A DNA stretch of 18,238 nt, taken from contig CAJUHQ010000074.1 of the NCBI GenBank assembly GCA_910586095.1, positions 1-18,238 on the forward strand, read 5' to 3'. This stretch comes from an uncultured Lachnospiraceae bacterium (lineage in GTDB: Bacteria > Bacillota > Clostridia > Lachnospirales > Lachnospiraceae). Shown here in pieces: positions 1-7,463 of this stretch; within the stretch, counting starts at the first letter, position 1; the number at the start of each line of letters is the position of its first letter. The notes beneath the pieces are model-generated. The model was not told where the DNA came from. It made no database searches and saw nothing but the letters and a program-made list of their open reading frames with translations. The position numbers and the translations under genes are program-made.

Positions 1-50
1 TTCATTACTATTTGTGCCGCCAACTGAAAGGCGGCGGAATGGAGATTTAT

Positions 51-1112
51 ATGACTAAAAAAATACTTTTGCGTGTCATAACCACTATTGGTATAATTTT
101 ATTTCTTTTGTTTATTTTAATACTTCTTGTATTTTGGAATGAGTTGCGCTCTTTGTCATCATTAAAAAAAGTTGATGACTATGGTATGTATCAAATGATC
201 TATTATGGTGATTATGGTTTCGATGAATTTTTAAAAGTTGGCGCTACCAGTGATGCAGATATTGAATCTTTTGTAACGACACGGCTACTCAAAGGATTGC
301 CAATAGACTTAGGAGTCACAGGAGATGGCTGTACTGCTTTTGTGACTCAAAACGAAAATAAAGAGATTTTATTTGGTAGAAATTTTGACTTTACCTATGC
401 TCCATCTTTGCAGCTTTATACATCTCCTCATAATGGATACGCTTCTGTTTCCACTGTCAATCTCGCTTTTGCTGGATATTCAGCAGAGTATTTGCCCAAT
501 AGATTACAGTTTAACAGTTTCTTGACATTGGCTGCTCCTTTTCTTCCGTTTGATGGCATGAATGAAAAAGGAGTTGCCATTGCACTTCTTGCAGTGCCAG
601 AGGCTCAACCTCCTTATACTGCTGATAAAATAACCTTAAACACCACTACTGCAATCCGTCTTGTGCTTGATCGGGCCGCAACTACCGAGGAAGCGATTTC
701 ATTATTACAACAATACAATATTTACTTTTCTGCTGATGTGACTTGTCATTACTTAATTTGTGATGCAAGTGGCCACTCTGTTCTCGTTGAGTATTATGAT
801 AATGCACTTCAAGTAATAGAGACAAATGCTCCCTATCAAATCGCTTCTAATTTCATTGCCTACAATGATTTAAGGATTGGCGAAGGCTTTACAGAATTTG
901 AACGGTACGATCTTGTTCAAAATACTATAGAAACCAATTATGGGATTCTCAACAAAGAACAAGCACTTGAATTGCTTGCTAAGGTGGGGGTTACAGATGG
1001 AACTACCGACAAATTGCAATGGTCTGTTCTATATAATCTTACCACTAAAACCGGTCAAATTTTTGCTCACAGAAAACTTGACAACAGTATTGAATTTCAA
1101 TTAAAGTACTGA
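51..1112 (+). CDS. Membrane-anchored linear amide C-N hydrolase (choloylglycine hydrolase/NAAA-like)
   Basis: A 353-residue Ntn-hydrolase-fold protein expected to cleave linear amide bonds; the substrate cannot be told from sequence. I chose ATG 51 because GGAG at 41-44 lies 6 bases upstream; in-frame codons at 12 and 39 are alternatives. Residues about 5-28 form one hydrophobic segment, so the protein is probably anchored with its catalytic part outside. The family signature is visible: a candidate nucleophile Cys at residue 94 in GDGCTAF, then GRNFDF about 17 residues later, then NEKG further on. In this superfamily the Cys must become N-terminal, so the roughly 93 residues before it would act as a propeptide removed by autocatalysis (inference). 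Bile-salt hydrolases start almost at their Cys and are cytosolic, so this is not a typical one. The gene stands alone on its strand; prs follows 241 bases later behind its own promoter. Confidence 0.82.
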   Translation: MTKKILLRVITTIGIILFLLFILILLVFWNELRSLSSLKKVDDYGMYQMIYYGDYGFDEFLKVGATSDADIESFVTTRLLKGLPIDLGVTGDGCTAFVTQNENKEILFGRNFDFTYAPSLQLYTSPHNGYASVSTVNLAFAGYSAEYLPNRLQFNSFLTLAAPFLPFDGMNEKGVAIALLAVPEAQPPYTADKITLNTTTAIRLVLDRAATTEEAISLLQQYNIYFSADVTCHYLICDASGHSVLVEYYDNALQVIETNAPYQIASNFIAYNDLRIGEGFTEFERYDLVQNTIETNYGILNKEQALELLAKVGVTDGTTDKLQWSVLYNLTTKTGQIFAHRKLDNSIEFQLKY

Positions 1113-1285
1113 CCATCTTACTATTTCGATATAATTTAGCTTGACATATCAACAAAGAACAGTTGCTTTTTTCAAGCATTTTACCTTCATATATTCTGAT
1201 GTTGGCTCGAATGAAATTTCCTTGGGCGACAAACATAATGCATATCATGAAGAGAGTACTATGTTATTTGAACAGTAATTTTATC
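1113..1285. other. Intergenic stretch with no gene
   Basis: The gap between the amide hydrolase and the prs promoter shows no convincing gene. A weak stem (TGCTT, TTTTC loop, AAGCA) near 1164-1180 followed by TTTTA might end the hydrolase transcript, but it is too short to call as a terminator. A 67-codon reading frame on the minus strand here has no family resemblance and runs into the hydrolase 3' end. Confidence 0.4.
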
Positions 1286-1313
1286 TTGACGTACTGCCAT
1301 TTCATGCTATAAA
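1286..1313 (+). promoter_or_regulatory. Sigma-A type promoter of prs
   Basis: TTGACG (1286-1291) and TATAAA (1308-1313) are separated by 16 bases, and TGC directly before the -10 box makes an extended -10. Transcription would begin near 1320, leaving a leader of about 35 bases before the prs ATG. Confidence 0.65.
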
Positions 1314-1353
1314 ATAACTATGTATACACCTCTACGAGAAAGGAAAGATAAGA

Positions 1354-2544
1354 ATGTCTGATTTAAAAAGTCTAGAAAACGCTATGCCTGTAGCACCTTT
1401 AAAGCTATTGGTGTTAAAAAGTGCTACTACATTAGGCGATAAAGTAAACAATTATCTTGTCGATTTCCGCAGTAAGGAAAACAATTGCTATCACAATGAT
1501 CCTGCATTTCAGGGATATGCAGAAAAAGATTATCTGTTCAAATTTTCTACGCCACGCTTTAGTAGCGGTGAGGGAAAAGCTGTTCTAGAGGAGACTGTGC
1601 GCGGAAAAGATTTATTTATCCTTGTAGATATCTGCAACCACAGTCTTACATATACTATGAATGGTTATATCAATCACATGTCCCCAGACGATCATTATCA
1701 AGATCTAAAACGTGTGATTGCCGCCACCAGTGGAAAGGCTCACCGCATCAATGTTATTATGCCTTTTTTATATGAAGGCAGACAACACAGAAGGACAGGC
1801 CGTGAATCTTTAGACTGTGCTTACGCTTTCCAGGAACTTGCAGAAATGGGTGTGAGCAATTTTATTACATTTGATGCTCATGATCCCAGGATTCAAAATG
1901 CTGCCCCTCTAAGTGGTTTTGACAATTTTACTGCACACTATCAATTTATGCGCGCGTTGTTACACTCAGAAAGGGATCTGATTCTTGATAAAGAGCATGT
2001 TATTGTAATCTCTCCTGATGAAGGTGCATTAGATAGAGCCATCTACTTTTCTAGTGTAATTGGCGCTGACACAGGTATGTTTTATAAGCGTCGTGACTAT
2101 TCTACTATTGTAAATGGCAAAAATCCAATTGTTGCACATGAGTTTCTAGGAAATAGCATTGAGGGAAAAGATATCATTATTATTGATGATATGATTTCTT
2201 CTGGTGACAGTATGATTGATACTTCTAGACAGCTCAAAGCTATGCATGCAAAACGTGTATTTATCTGCACGACTTTTGGTCTGTTTACAAATGGTTTAGC
2301 TGCTTTTGACAAGGCATATGAAGAAGGGGTATTTGACAAGGTAATTACCACCAATTTGAACTACAGGCCCCCTGAACTACTTGTAAGACCTTATTACCTT
2401 GAAGCTGATATGAGTAAGTTCTTAGCTTCTATTATCAACTTTATGAATCATGATTCCGCTATGGGTGATGTTACCTCTCCCACTGAAAAGATTCGCGGAA
2501 TATTACGACTATATACAGAAGGTGAAGAAATTTATGAAATATAA
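1354..2544 (+). CDS. prs: Ribose-phosphate pyrophosphokinase (PRPP synthetase), long form
   Basis: Makes PRPP from ribose 5-phosphate and ATP in the cytosol, feeding purine, pyrimidine, His, Trp and NAD synthesis. The C-terminal half holds the PRPP-binding loop (residues about 274-286, IIIIDDMISSGDS), the hallmark of type I phosphoribosyltransferase folds. The region at 140-181 (RQHRRTGRE, then FDAHDPRIQ) corresponds to the ATP/metal-binding area; canonical enzymes usually have DLHxxQIQGF there, so this is a divergent version. At 396 residues it is longer than the usual 310-320; extended Prs proteins of this kind are common in Lachnospiraceae (recalled, not searched). AGAAAGGAA about 8-10 bases upstream supports ATG 1354. 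The gene is monocistronic, between its own promoter and a strong terminator that includes its stop codon. Confidence 0.9.
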   Translation: MSDLKSLENAMPVAPLKLLVLKSATTLGDKVNNYLVDFRSKENNCYHNDPAFQGYAEKDYLFKFSTPRFSSGEGKAVLEETVRGKDLFILVDICNHSLTYTMNGYINHMSPDDHYQDLKRVIAATSGKAHRINVIMPFLYEGRQHRRTGRESLDCAYAFQELAEMGVSNFITFDAHDPRIQNAAPLSGFDNFTAHYQFMRALLHSERDLILDKEHVIVISPDEGALDRAIYFSSVIGADTGMFYKRRDYSTIVNGKNPIVAHEFLGNSIEGKDIIIIDDMISSGDSMIDTSRQLKAMHAKRVFICTTFGLFTNGLAAFDKAYEEGVFDKVITTNLNYRPPELLVRPYYLEADMSKFLASIINFMNHDSAMGDVTSPTEKIRGILRLYTEGEEIYEI

Positions 2545-2573
2545 AAACGGCCCAAAAGCCGTTTTTATATTTT
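2537..2573. terminator. Bidirectional intrinsic terminator between prs and tyrS
   Basis: A perfect 15-bp inverted repeat (2537-2551 with 2558-2572) has a 6-base CCAAAA loop and a GC core (CGGC/GCCG) flanked by A and T runs. On the plus strand the stem ends in TTTTTATATTTT, and on the minus strand in TTTTTATATTTC. It can therefore stop both prs and the convergent tyrS, whose stop codon is about 40 bases away. The left arm contains the prs stop codon. Confidence 0.85.
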
Positions 2574-2613
2574 ATACACAGATGTTTAATTAAATCTCAG
2601 AAAACCGACAAAC

Positions 2614-3837
2614 CTATGACAAACAAATCCTTTGAAAATTCTTTTTTCCCTTTTTTAAGATAAAATCATCATGAAAGTTTTCTTTTGTGTAAACGGTTTT
2701 CACGTCTGTCACTTTTTGTCCATTGACGGACACACCACCTTGTTCCACAGCACGACGCGCTTCCGATTTTGAACCTGTCAATCCTGCTGATACAAGAAGT
2801 GTTAAAATATCAATAGAACCATTAGCAAACTGTTCTTCATTGAGAATTGTTTTTGGCATATGAGTACTATCTACACCACCTGCAAACAATGCTGCTGCTG
2901 CTTCCTTTGCCTTATTAGCCTCCTCTGTGCCATGTACCAACTGCGTTAGTTCAAATGCTAAGATTTCCTTTGCCTTATTCAATTCACTGCCCTGCCAGCT
3001 TTCCATCGCCTCAATTTCCTCAATTGGAAGGAATGTCAACATCTTTAAACACTTGATTACATCTGCATCTGATACATTTCTCCAGTACTGGAAAAATTCA
3101 TAGGGCGATGTCTTTTCGGGATCAAGCCACACTGCTCCCGATTCGGTCTTGCCCATCTTTTTACCTTCAGAATTGAGCAGCAGATTGATCGTCATAGCAT
3201 AGGCATCTTTGCCAAGTTTGCGGCGGATCAACTCTGTACCACCAAGCATATTGCTCCACTGATCGTCCCCGCCAAACTGCATATTACAGCCATATCTCTT
3301 GAACAGCTCCATAAAGTCATAGCTTTGCATAATCATGTAGTTAAATTCAAGAAAGCTCAATCCACGTTCCATGCGCTGCTTGTAACACTCTGCTGTCAAC
3401 ATTCTATTCACACTAAAATGAGGTCCTACTTCACGCAACAATTCTACATAATTCAATCCCAAAAGCCAATCGCCATTATTGACCATGATCGCTTTATCCT
3501 CACCAAATTCTATAAAGCGACTCATCTGCTTCTTAAAACATTCAATATTATGAGCAATATCTTCCTCTGTAAGCATTTTTCTCATATCCGTCTTTCCTGA
3601 CGGATCGCCAATCATACCTGTGCCGCCTCCTAAAAGCGCAATGGGTTTATTTCCACCCATCTGCAAACGCTTCATCAGACAAAGCGCCATAAAATGCCCT
3701 ACATGGAGACTATCCGCTGTTGGATCAAAGCCAATATAAAATACTGCCTTTCCACTGTTAATCAGTTCCTTAATTTCTTTCTCATCTGTTACCTGTGCAA
3801 TTAGCCCACGTGCCAGTAACTCATCATACAATTGCAT
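2614..3837 (-). CDS. tyrS: Tyrosyl-tRNA synthetase
   Basis: Charges tRNA-Tyr with tyrosine using ATP in the cytosol. Class I synthetase signatures are clear: HVGH at residues 45-48 in the context FDPTADSLHVGHF, and the KMSKS-type loop as KKMGK at 226-230 followed by TESGAVW. GGDDQWSN (189-196) is typical of TyrRS. The C-terminus (about 340-400) is an S4 RNA-binding domain (GSKSEARRAVEQGGVSVNG). The length of 407 aa is normal. I chose ATG 3837 because AGGAGAG lies just upstream and the protein then begins MQLYDELLARG as TyrRS proteins do; the frame stays open for 30 more codons, but that stretch runs into the leader terminator region. The gene is preceded by a T-box leader and so should be induced when tRNA-Tyr is uncharged. 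Confidence 0.97.
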   Translation of the reverse strand: MQLYDELLARGLIAQVTDEKEIKELINSGKAVFYIGFDPTADSLHVGHFMALCLMKRLQMGGNKPIALLGGGTGMIGDPSGKTDMRKMLTEEDIAHNIECFKKQMSRFIEFGEDKAIMVNNGDWLLGLNYVELLREVGPHFSVNRMLTAECYKQRMERGLSFLEFNYMIMQSYDFMELFKRYGCNMQFGGDDQWSNMLGGTELIRRKLGKDAYAMTINLLLNSEGKKMGKTESGAVWLDPEKTSPYEFFQYWRNVSDADVIKCLKMLTFLPIEEIEAMESWQGSELNKAKEILAFELTQLVHGTEEANKAKEAAAALFAGGVDSTHMPKTILNEEQFANGSIDILTLLVSAGLTGSKSEARRAVEQGGVSVNGQKVTDVKTVYTKENFHDDFILKKGKKNFQRICLS

Positions 3838-3925
3838 AGTGCTCTCTCCTTTCCTACTTTCTGACAACTTTTGTATGCCTTTTATACAATGTCGCCAAAA
3901 ACAACCATTCTTCTTTTTCAGGAAC

Positions 3926-3966
3926 AAAAAAACTCGTCCCTGAATATACTACATTCAAAGGACGAG
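3926..3966 (-). terminator. T-box regulated terminator ahead of tyrS
   Basis: In the sense of transcription, CTCGTCC (complement of 3960-3966) pairs with GGACGAG (complement of 3933-3939). The stem is extended by TTGAAT/ATTCAG with a few mismatches and followed by seven T residues (complement of 3926-3932). This is the OFF-state hairpin of the T-box leader, about 90 bases before the tyrS start. Confidence 0.88.
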
Positions 3967-4185
3967 GTACTTTTATACAATACCACGTGTTACCACCTTT
4001 TTTCACACAAGACTCACGCCCTGTGCCTCAGCAAGTACGGGATTTTGTTGCTTTATCCGATACTCCTCTCAATATAACGTTTGAGAATCCCGTCACAGCC
4101 TACTCTTTATCTATCTATAAATTTGGGTGTGCAGCTCCAAGAGGTATTCCCTTCCATGTTCCCTTGCGCCTCTCATCAAACGGCA
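3926..4185 (-). promoter_or_regulatory. T-box riboswitch of tyrS
   Basis: Read on the minus strand, the leader has the T-box motif GGTGGTAACACGTGG (3983-3997). Its TGGT (3992-3995) can pair with ACCA, fitting an A discriminator as in tRNA-Tyr. Stem I is closed by a perfect 7-bp helix (4176-4182 with 4078-4084) enclosing about 105 bases, with UGAUGAGA near its base resembling the usual GA/kink-turn motif. AGGT of the T-box can pair with ACCT (antiterminator), whose 3' side overlaps the terminator's 5' arm. Uncharged tRNA should therefore allow read-through. I could not place the specifier triplet with confidence, so the tyrosine assignment rests on the downstream gene and the discriminator match. 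Confidence 0.9.
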
Positions 4186-4239
4186 ACTTTCTGTAAGTTT
4201 CCATGAAAGCTACTTTTTCTTTTCATAGCCTTTACAAAA

Positions 4240-4312
4240 AGCTTCATATCGGACTCGAACCGATGACCCCTTCATTACGAGTGAAGTGCGCTACCGACTG
4301 CGCTAATGAAGC
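4240..4312 (-). tRNA. tRNA-Thr (anticodon CGU)
   Basis: A 73-base cloverleaf on the minus strand. The 7-bp acceptor stem GCTTCAT/ATGAAGC is perfect (4306-4312 with 4241-4247). The D-arm contains AGTCGGTAGCGC, the anticodon arm is CTTCA-CTCGTAA-TGAAG giving anticodon CGT (reads ACG), and the T-arm contains GGTTCGAGTCC. The discriminator base is T, as in many bacterial threonine tRNAs, and CCA is not encoded. The 3' end runs into TTTTT and then directly toward the tyrS T-box leader. The gene has its own good promoter. Confidence 0.95.
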
Positions 4313-4324
4313 ATTAACATAGCT

Positions 4325-4353
4325 ATTATAACTGATCTACATTAAAAAATCAA
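4325..4353 (-). promoter_or_regulatory. Sigma-A type promoter for tRNA-Thr (and probably tyrS)
   Basis: On the minus strand, TTGATT (4348-4353) and a perfect TATAAT (4325-4330) are separated by 17 bases. The predicted start is near 4318, only about 6 bases before the tRNA 5' end. No comparable promoter is visible between the tRNA and the T-box leader, so this one may serve both. Confidence 0.75.
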
Positions 4354-4500
4354 TATATAATTTTATAAAGTTTGGCATGGAATTGTAGCAAGAAGTTTCT
4401 GTTTATGTCCCAATTATTTTTATCCTTATTTTGTTTGTTGAAGACATAAACAACAATATTTTTGCTTACAAATTAATAAAGAATATCCTTTCTATGCATG

Positions 4501-6150
4501 TTACTTCTTCTTTAACGCAAGCAACCGCACAATTTCCTGATTTACCTTCTCACGAAGCTGAAGCAAATACGTTTCATCTTGCGGATATTCATCAAATGTT
4601 ATCTTTTGCTCATCAATATATTCTAATACTTTTTCTCTTCCGGCAAGCTCCTCCAATGCTATAAACGCACAATAGTCGGACATTGCTTCATCCATCAACA
4701 TCTGACGTATAGAGCCTTGTGCGGTTCCATCCTCTTTTGGATACACCAAAAACGGATCGCCAGAACAAAATGCACCATCTGCATCTGTACATTGATGTGG
4801 GTTTATTGGATAACGTGAAAACTGTGCATTATAAAAGTTGTATCCCCAATGAAGAAATCCATTCAATTGATATTTATATAACAATGTTCCCAAGATACGT
4901 GTACGATACCCTGGCAACACAATAAAACGATTCGGCACATTGATACTCTGCGCTGTACAATAATAACACCACAAATGCTCTGGACGATTTTCAAGAAATG
5001 GTTTAATTTCATCTACTGCACAGATTGGTTGTTGTATCAACCCCTTTTTATAAAACTCATAGTCTGACAGAGCATCTATAATAAAAAAGCCTTCTAAATC
5101 CTTTGCAACACCTTCCCATGCCTTTTGATACGATTCTAAATCCATCATTGAGGGTTCATCTGATATATGGAAATATACCTTTTTTGTAATACCAAGTACT
5201 TGCAATTCTCTCTTAAAAGCATTCAAAAACTGATGAAGAAATTCTCGATATTCACTTCCAGACGCATCCGTATCCCAGCCAAAAATCTGCTGATAAAGAC
5301 CATCTTTGACTGCCATAATCTTTGGTGCTGCTTTTGCTCCCCACTGACTAAACAGATGTGAACATTCAAAATATTCTATTCCACATGACAAGGCCATCTG
5401 TATCCATCTGCGTAACTTTTCAAATCCAAACGCATAGTTTCCATTGGAGACAGTGACATCCACAAGCTGCACTGTAGGACGTTCTTCCCCTACAGCAGTG
5501 TCCAATGGTGGGGTAAAAATCGGCGTCAACAACATATTACATTTATGTTTTACTGCCATTTTGACATATGTTTGCACAATCTGCCAATATCGCTCTGAAA
5601 ATACTTCCACATGATAATACTCTGCCAAACAATCACTATGAAACCATTCTGTATAAGGAATTGGTAACTTAGGAAGTGGCATATCAATCACTGTACACAA
5701 AATCTCAGGTGCACATAGTACTTCGTCATGCAACTTGATCTGCAATTGTATCGGATATTCACCTACACTGATCTTGTCATCTAACACAATATCGATCCAT
5801 AGACACCGCCATTGACCAGAAATCAATGGAACTACATTGTCTGAACTTTCACTTAACTTATCAGGATATAATCCTGGTGTAATAGCTAAATATCCTTCGT
5901 CTCTTTCTATATGACAAGGATATTCACATGGCACCAATTTTACTGTACGGATTTGTATTTTATCCTTTATTGGAGCCGACACAGATACACTACCATACTC
6001 TCTTCTATTCTCACCCCAGTAATATGCGATCTGAAATGATAGTGTTTCTCCTTTTAATCCTGATATCTGTTTCTTTTCCAATTCCTTTATATTTTCCCCA
6101 TTGGGAAAAACCTTGCACATAGAAGATACAATCTTATATTCAAAATTCAT
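4501..6150 (-). CDS. DUF4091 domain protein (glycoside-hydrolase-like)
   Basis: A 549-residue protein of the DUF4091 type, a family with an N-terminal beta-sandwich followed by a TIM-barrel-like domain and counted among putative glycosidases; no reaction is established. Visible support: an N-terminal beta-rich stretch (1-155); a barrel-like region from about 165 with KHKCNMLLTP; HISDEP at 328-333 on a predicted strand end, where acidic catalytic residues would sit; and LPGYRTRILGTLLYKYQLNGFLHWGYNFYNA-type sequence toward the C-terminus, characteristic of the family. There is no signal peptide, so it is probably cytosolic. AAGGA lies 6 bases before ATG 6150. It is the last of a run of same-strand genes, 62 bases after the methyltransferase, and may share its transcript. 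No sugar transporter or other carbohydrate gene is nearby. Confidence 0.8.
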   Translation of the reverse strand: MNFEYKIVSSMCKVFPNGENIKELEKKQISGLKGETLSFQIAYYWGENRREYGSVSVSAPIKDKIQIRTVKLVPCEYPCHIERDEGYLAITPGLYPDKLSESSDNVVPLISGQWRCLWIDIVLDDKISVGEYPIQLQIKLHDEVLCAPEILCTVIDMPLPKLPIPYTEWFHSDCLAEYYHVEVFSERYWQIVQTYVKMAVKHKCNMLLTPIFTPPLDTAVGEERPTVQLVDVTVSNGNYAFGFEKLRRWIQMALSCGIEYFECSHLFSQWGAKAAPKIMAVKDGLYQQIFGWDTDASGSEYREFLHQFLNAFKRELQVLGITKKVYFHISDEPSMMDLESYQKAWEGVAKDLEGFFIIDALSDYEFYKKGLIQQPICAVDEIKPFLENRPEHLWCYYCTAQSINVPNRFIVLPGYRTRILGTLLYKYQLNGFLHWGYNFYNAQFSRYPINPHQCTDADGAFCSGDPFLVYPKEDGTAQGSIRQMLMDEAMSDYCAFIALEELAGREKVLEYIDEQKITFDEYPQDETYLLQLREKVNQEIVRLLALKKK

Positions 6151-6212
6151 CTGTGTCCTTCTTTCTCTACCTACAATATACCATCTCTACAATCTTACTT
6201 ACTATTCTATCA

Positions 6213-6989
6213 TCAAATAGCGCGCGTAATATACCAATTATATCCCTGAAATACCAACTTTTGCCTTTCTTCATCCCAAAACTTTGAGAGCGTATCATAA
6301 AACCATGTTTGCACTTGTTCAAGATCTCTGCCTTTTTCTTCAACTTGAGCTATCACATTTGACTGTAACAACATAAATCTAATAAAATGTTCTTTATCCA
6401 TCTCAAAAGTAGTTGTATACTCTTCCTGTAATACCAATTGAAGTCCATATTTACCGACATCTTTTTGGGTCCATCGCTCCTCTTTGCGTTTTGGCTTTGG
6501 AAATTGAACAAGGTACTCATGATGCCACCAATCTGTATAAGCGCTATTTTGTTCCATCTGATCAGTTATCCAAAAATCATACAATAAAAATAGTCCATGA
6601 TCTGTTAAAATTGTATGCAACAATGGCAAAAATCGAGTTTCGTCTACCCAATTCATCACCCCTGCGGCAGTCACAATATCAATACTGCCTGCTGTTGCCT
6701 CAATCTCTTCTGCCTTGCATACTTGAAACTGATACCCATCTTCATCATACAACGCCGAAGCTGCCTGAATCATTTCTGGCGAAATGTCTGTCCCTATCAC
6801 ATGATCGCAAATCATACGCAGCGCCTTTGTGGAAAGACCTGCACCACAACCTATATCAATACCATTTTTGTAATTTTGAGAAAGATTCATTGCCTCTCTG
6901 ACCTTATTCATCACCTGACCATGCAAAAACGGACGATCTTTAGCATATCCTTGCGCAATCCGCCTATAGTCAAATTGTCTTTGATTCAT
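6213..6989 (-). CDS. Class I SAM-dependent methyltransferase
   Basis: A 258-residue methyltransferase with the Rossmann SAM-binding signature: motif I GIDIGCGAGLS at residues 43-53, an acidic strand end IGTDISPEMIQAA about 22 residues later, then CKAEEIE and IVTAAGVMNWVD as motifs III-IV. It looks like a methyltransferase type 11/25 domain acting on a small molecule or lipid, but nothing in the sequence fixes the acceptor. AAAGGA lies 7 bases before ATG 6989. It starts 30 bases after the PAS-domain gene ends and is followed 62 bases later by the DUF4091 gene, so the three are probably cotranscribed. No transmembrane segment. Confidence 0.85.
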   Translation of the reverse strand: MNQRQFDYRRIAQGYAKDRPFLHGQVMNKVREAMNLSQNYKNGIDIGCGAGLSTKALRMICDHVIGTDISPEMIQAASALYDEDGYQFQVCKAEEIEATAGSIDIVTAAGVMNWVDETRFLPLLHTILTDHGLFLLYDFWITDQMEQNSAYTDWWHHEYLVQFPKPKRKEERWTQKDVGKYGLQLVLQEEYTTTFEMDKEHFIRFMLLQSNVIAQVEEKGRDLEQVQTWFYDTLSKFWDEERQKLVFQGYNWYITRAI

Positions 6990-7019
6990 ATCTTAGTCCT
7001 TTCTTCATAAAAACAGTTG

Positions 7020-7394
7020 CTAGCTCAACTGATATAGTTCTTCTGTGTCTTTATTGCGATACTCATGTTTTTCATAATATCCAATCAATTTTTTTGTCTC
7101 ATCTCGCAGCGCAACCATATACACATCTTTATTTTCTTTTTCATTATAGAATGTGTGTACAATATTATGTTCCTCTTTATCACTAAACCACAAAGTTACT
7201 TTTTTGATCTGTTCCTGTGATGATACATTATGACAATCTAATAAGCTGTGTCCAATTAGAGTGGCTCCACCACGATTCTGATATCTAGATATCGCTGCAG
7301 GATTCATATATATAATCTCATGTTCTACATTGCAAATTACAATAGCACATCGATCCTGGTCAATAATACTCTTAAAATAATTAGAAAGTTCCAT
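7020..7394 (-). CDS. Single-PAS-domain protein
   Basis: A 124-residue protein consisting of essentially one PAS domain. The pattern is VEHEIIYMNPAA near the N-terminus, GHSLLDCHN in the middle and a C-terminal beta-rich half with NKDVYMVALRDETKKLIGYYE. PAS domains sense ligands, redox state or light through bound cofactors, or mediate dimerisation; the cofactor here is unknown, and a Cys and a His in the DCHN segment are candidate ligands (inference). There is no output domain. I chose ATG 7394 because GGGAG lies 7 bases upstream; an in-frame TTG two codons earlier is too close to that site. The gene lies 30 bases ahead of the methyltransferase. Confidence 0.75.
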   Translation of the reverse strand: MELSNYFKSIIDQDRCAIVICNVEHEIIYMNPAAISRYQNRGGATLIGHSLLDCHNVSSQEQIKKVTLWFSDKEEHNIVHTFYNEKENKDVYMVALRDETKKLIGYYEKHEYRNKDTEELYQLS

Positions 7395-7463
7395 AATCAA
7401 TCTCCCTATATTTAATGTATACTATCTCATATCTGGTAACATTTTGCAGAATATCAAATGTCT

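Noticed and set aside
1045..1248. 67-codon minus-strand frame after the amide hydrolase
   Set aside because: It overlaps the hydrolase 3' end and shows no domain, promoter or ribosome site.
3325..3600. 91-codon open frame on the plus strand
   Set aside because: Antisense to the conserved core of tyrS and without family features.
3837..3927. 30-codon upstream extension of tyrS
   Set aside because: It runs into the T-box terminator region, lacks TyrRS homology, and the ribosome binding site fits the internal ATG.
4240..4312. tRNA-associated integration site
   Set aside because: No integrase and no repeated tRNA 3' end are visible nearby, and the tRNA is followed directly by the tyrS leader.
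6413..6901. 162-codon open frame on the plus strand
   Set aside because: It lies wholly opposite the methyltransferase gene, has no ribosome site or recognisable domain, and its composition is that of an antisense shadow.
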